Notes under the pieces: generated by a model | What the model saw: only the letters and a program-made list of their open reading frames with translations | What the model was told of the DNA's origin: nothing | Database searches by the model: none | Source: Candidatus Aminicenantota bacterium | Lineage (GTDB): Bacteria > Acidobacteriota > Aminicenantia > JAMOAD01 | Reading direction: 5' to 3' | Assembly (NCBI GenBank): GCA_027070475.1 | Contig: JALXDT010000181.1 | Coordinates: 1-5,750, forward strand | Length of the DNA: 5,750 nucleotides | Shown: piece after piece, positions 5,680-5,750 of the stretch | Layout: each line of letters opens with the position of its first letter | Position numbering within the stretch: position 1 is the stretch's first letter | Translations under genes and position numbers: made by a program

Positions 5680-5750
5680 ATGGGAGCACATAATTTGGGT
5701 TATTTAAAAATAATGGGAAAGAACAATGGTTTTTTAGGAGGTTTCATGGT
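5680..5750 (+). CDS. Start of a small glycine-rich protein, cut by window edge
   Basis: ATG at 5680-5682 follows a strong GGAGG SD (5668-5672) with 7-base spacing. The visible residues are M-G-A-H-N-L-G-Y-L-K-I-M-G-K-N-N-G-F-L-G, then G-F-M-V. The 'NNGFLGGFMV' stretch recalls the start of the glycine-rich membrane helix of YtxH-type envelope or stress proteins, but 23 codons are too few to assign a family. An in-frame ATG at 5746-5748 has its own AGGAGG four bases upstream (5736-5741), so the true start could be there; the Gly-Gly codons may produce that site by chance. The gene is probably in the same transcript as acylphosphatase, since no terminator separates them. Confidence 0.6.
   Translation, partial: MGAHNLGYLKIMGKNNGFLGGFM

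Overview
The window is an AT-rich, gene-dense bacterial segment (about one third G+C by eye) with strong Shine-Dalgarno (SD) sites, ATGA gene overlaps and an intrinsic terminator. The best taxonomic hint is the lipoprotein at 3731-5236. Its C-terminal block (motifs AYYWLGFYSW and YVNLLYREK) and its 'DPDFIAAYFYLGSCYQQ' repeat resemble TPR lipoproteins I associate with Acidobacteriota and related lineages such as Aminicenantes. That points to a low-GC member of this group, but it is inference from motif memory, not a search. A tRNA without encoded CCA and a lipoprotein with Lys after the lipobox Cys fit a didermal bacterium.

Left part, minus strand (3412 down to 1): a promoter with a perfect TTGACA box drives a tight operon. 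The order is ABC-2 type ATPase (2411-3340), permease A (1176-2414), permease B (85-1179), then the first 32 codons of a small conserved protein (1-98) that runs off the left edge. Each ABC gene overlaps the next by 4 bp (ATGA), and the fourth gene overlaps by 14 bp. Together the three ABC genes encode a complete exporter of the NatA/YbhFSR/LnrLMN kind: one ATPase and two different half-permeases, each with one N-terminal helix, a large extracytoplasmic domain and a C-terminal membrane block. The substrate cannot be read from the sequence.

Middle (3341-3730): a divergent intergenic region of 390 bp. It holds the operon promoter, a 28-bp near-perfect palindrome (13-bp arms) of a dispersed-repeat type, a 14-bp AT-rich dyad, and a likely -10 box for the rightward gene.

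Right part, plus strand: a TPR lipoprotein with an unusual ~130-residue Glu/Lys-rich insertion, a strong terminator, a tRNA-Pro(CGG), an acylphosphatase gene starting only 9 nt after the tRNA, and the start of a small glycine-rich protein cut by the right edge. There is no terminator between the tRNA and acylphosphatase, and little room for a promoter before the tRNA, so these are probably transcribed together.

I see no CRISPR array, transposase, phage gene or recognisable defence module. Most of the window is ordinary housekeeping or envelope biology. The points worth a second look are the tRNA/acylphosphatase junction, the palindromic repeat, the interrupted TPR lipoprotein, and the small TTG-started gene at the left edge.
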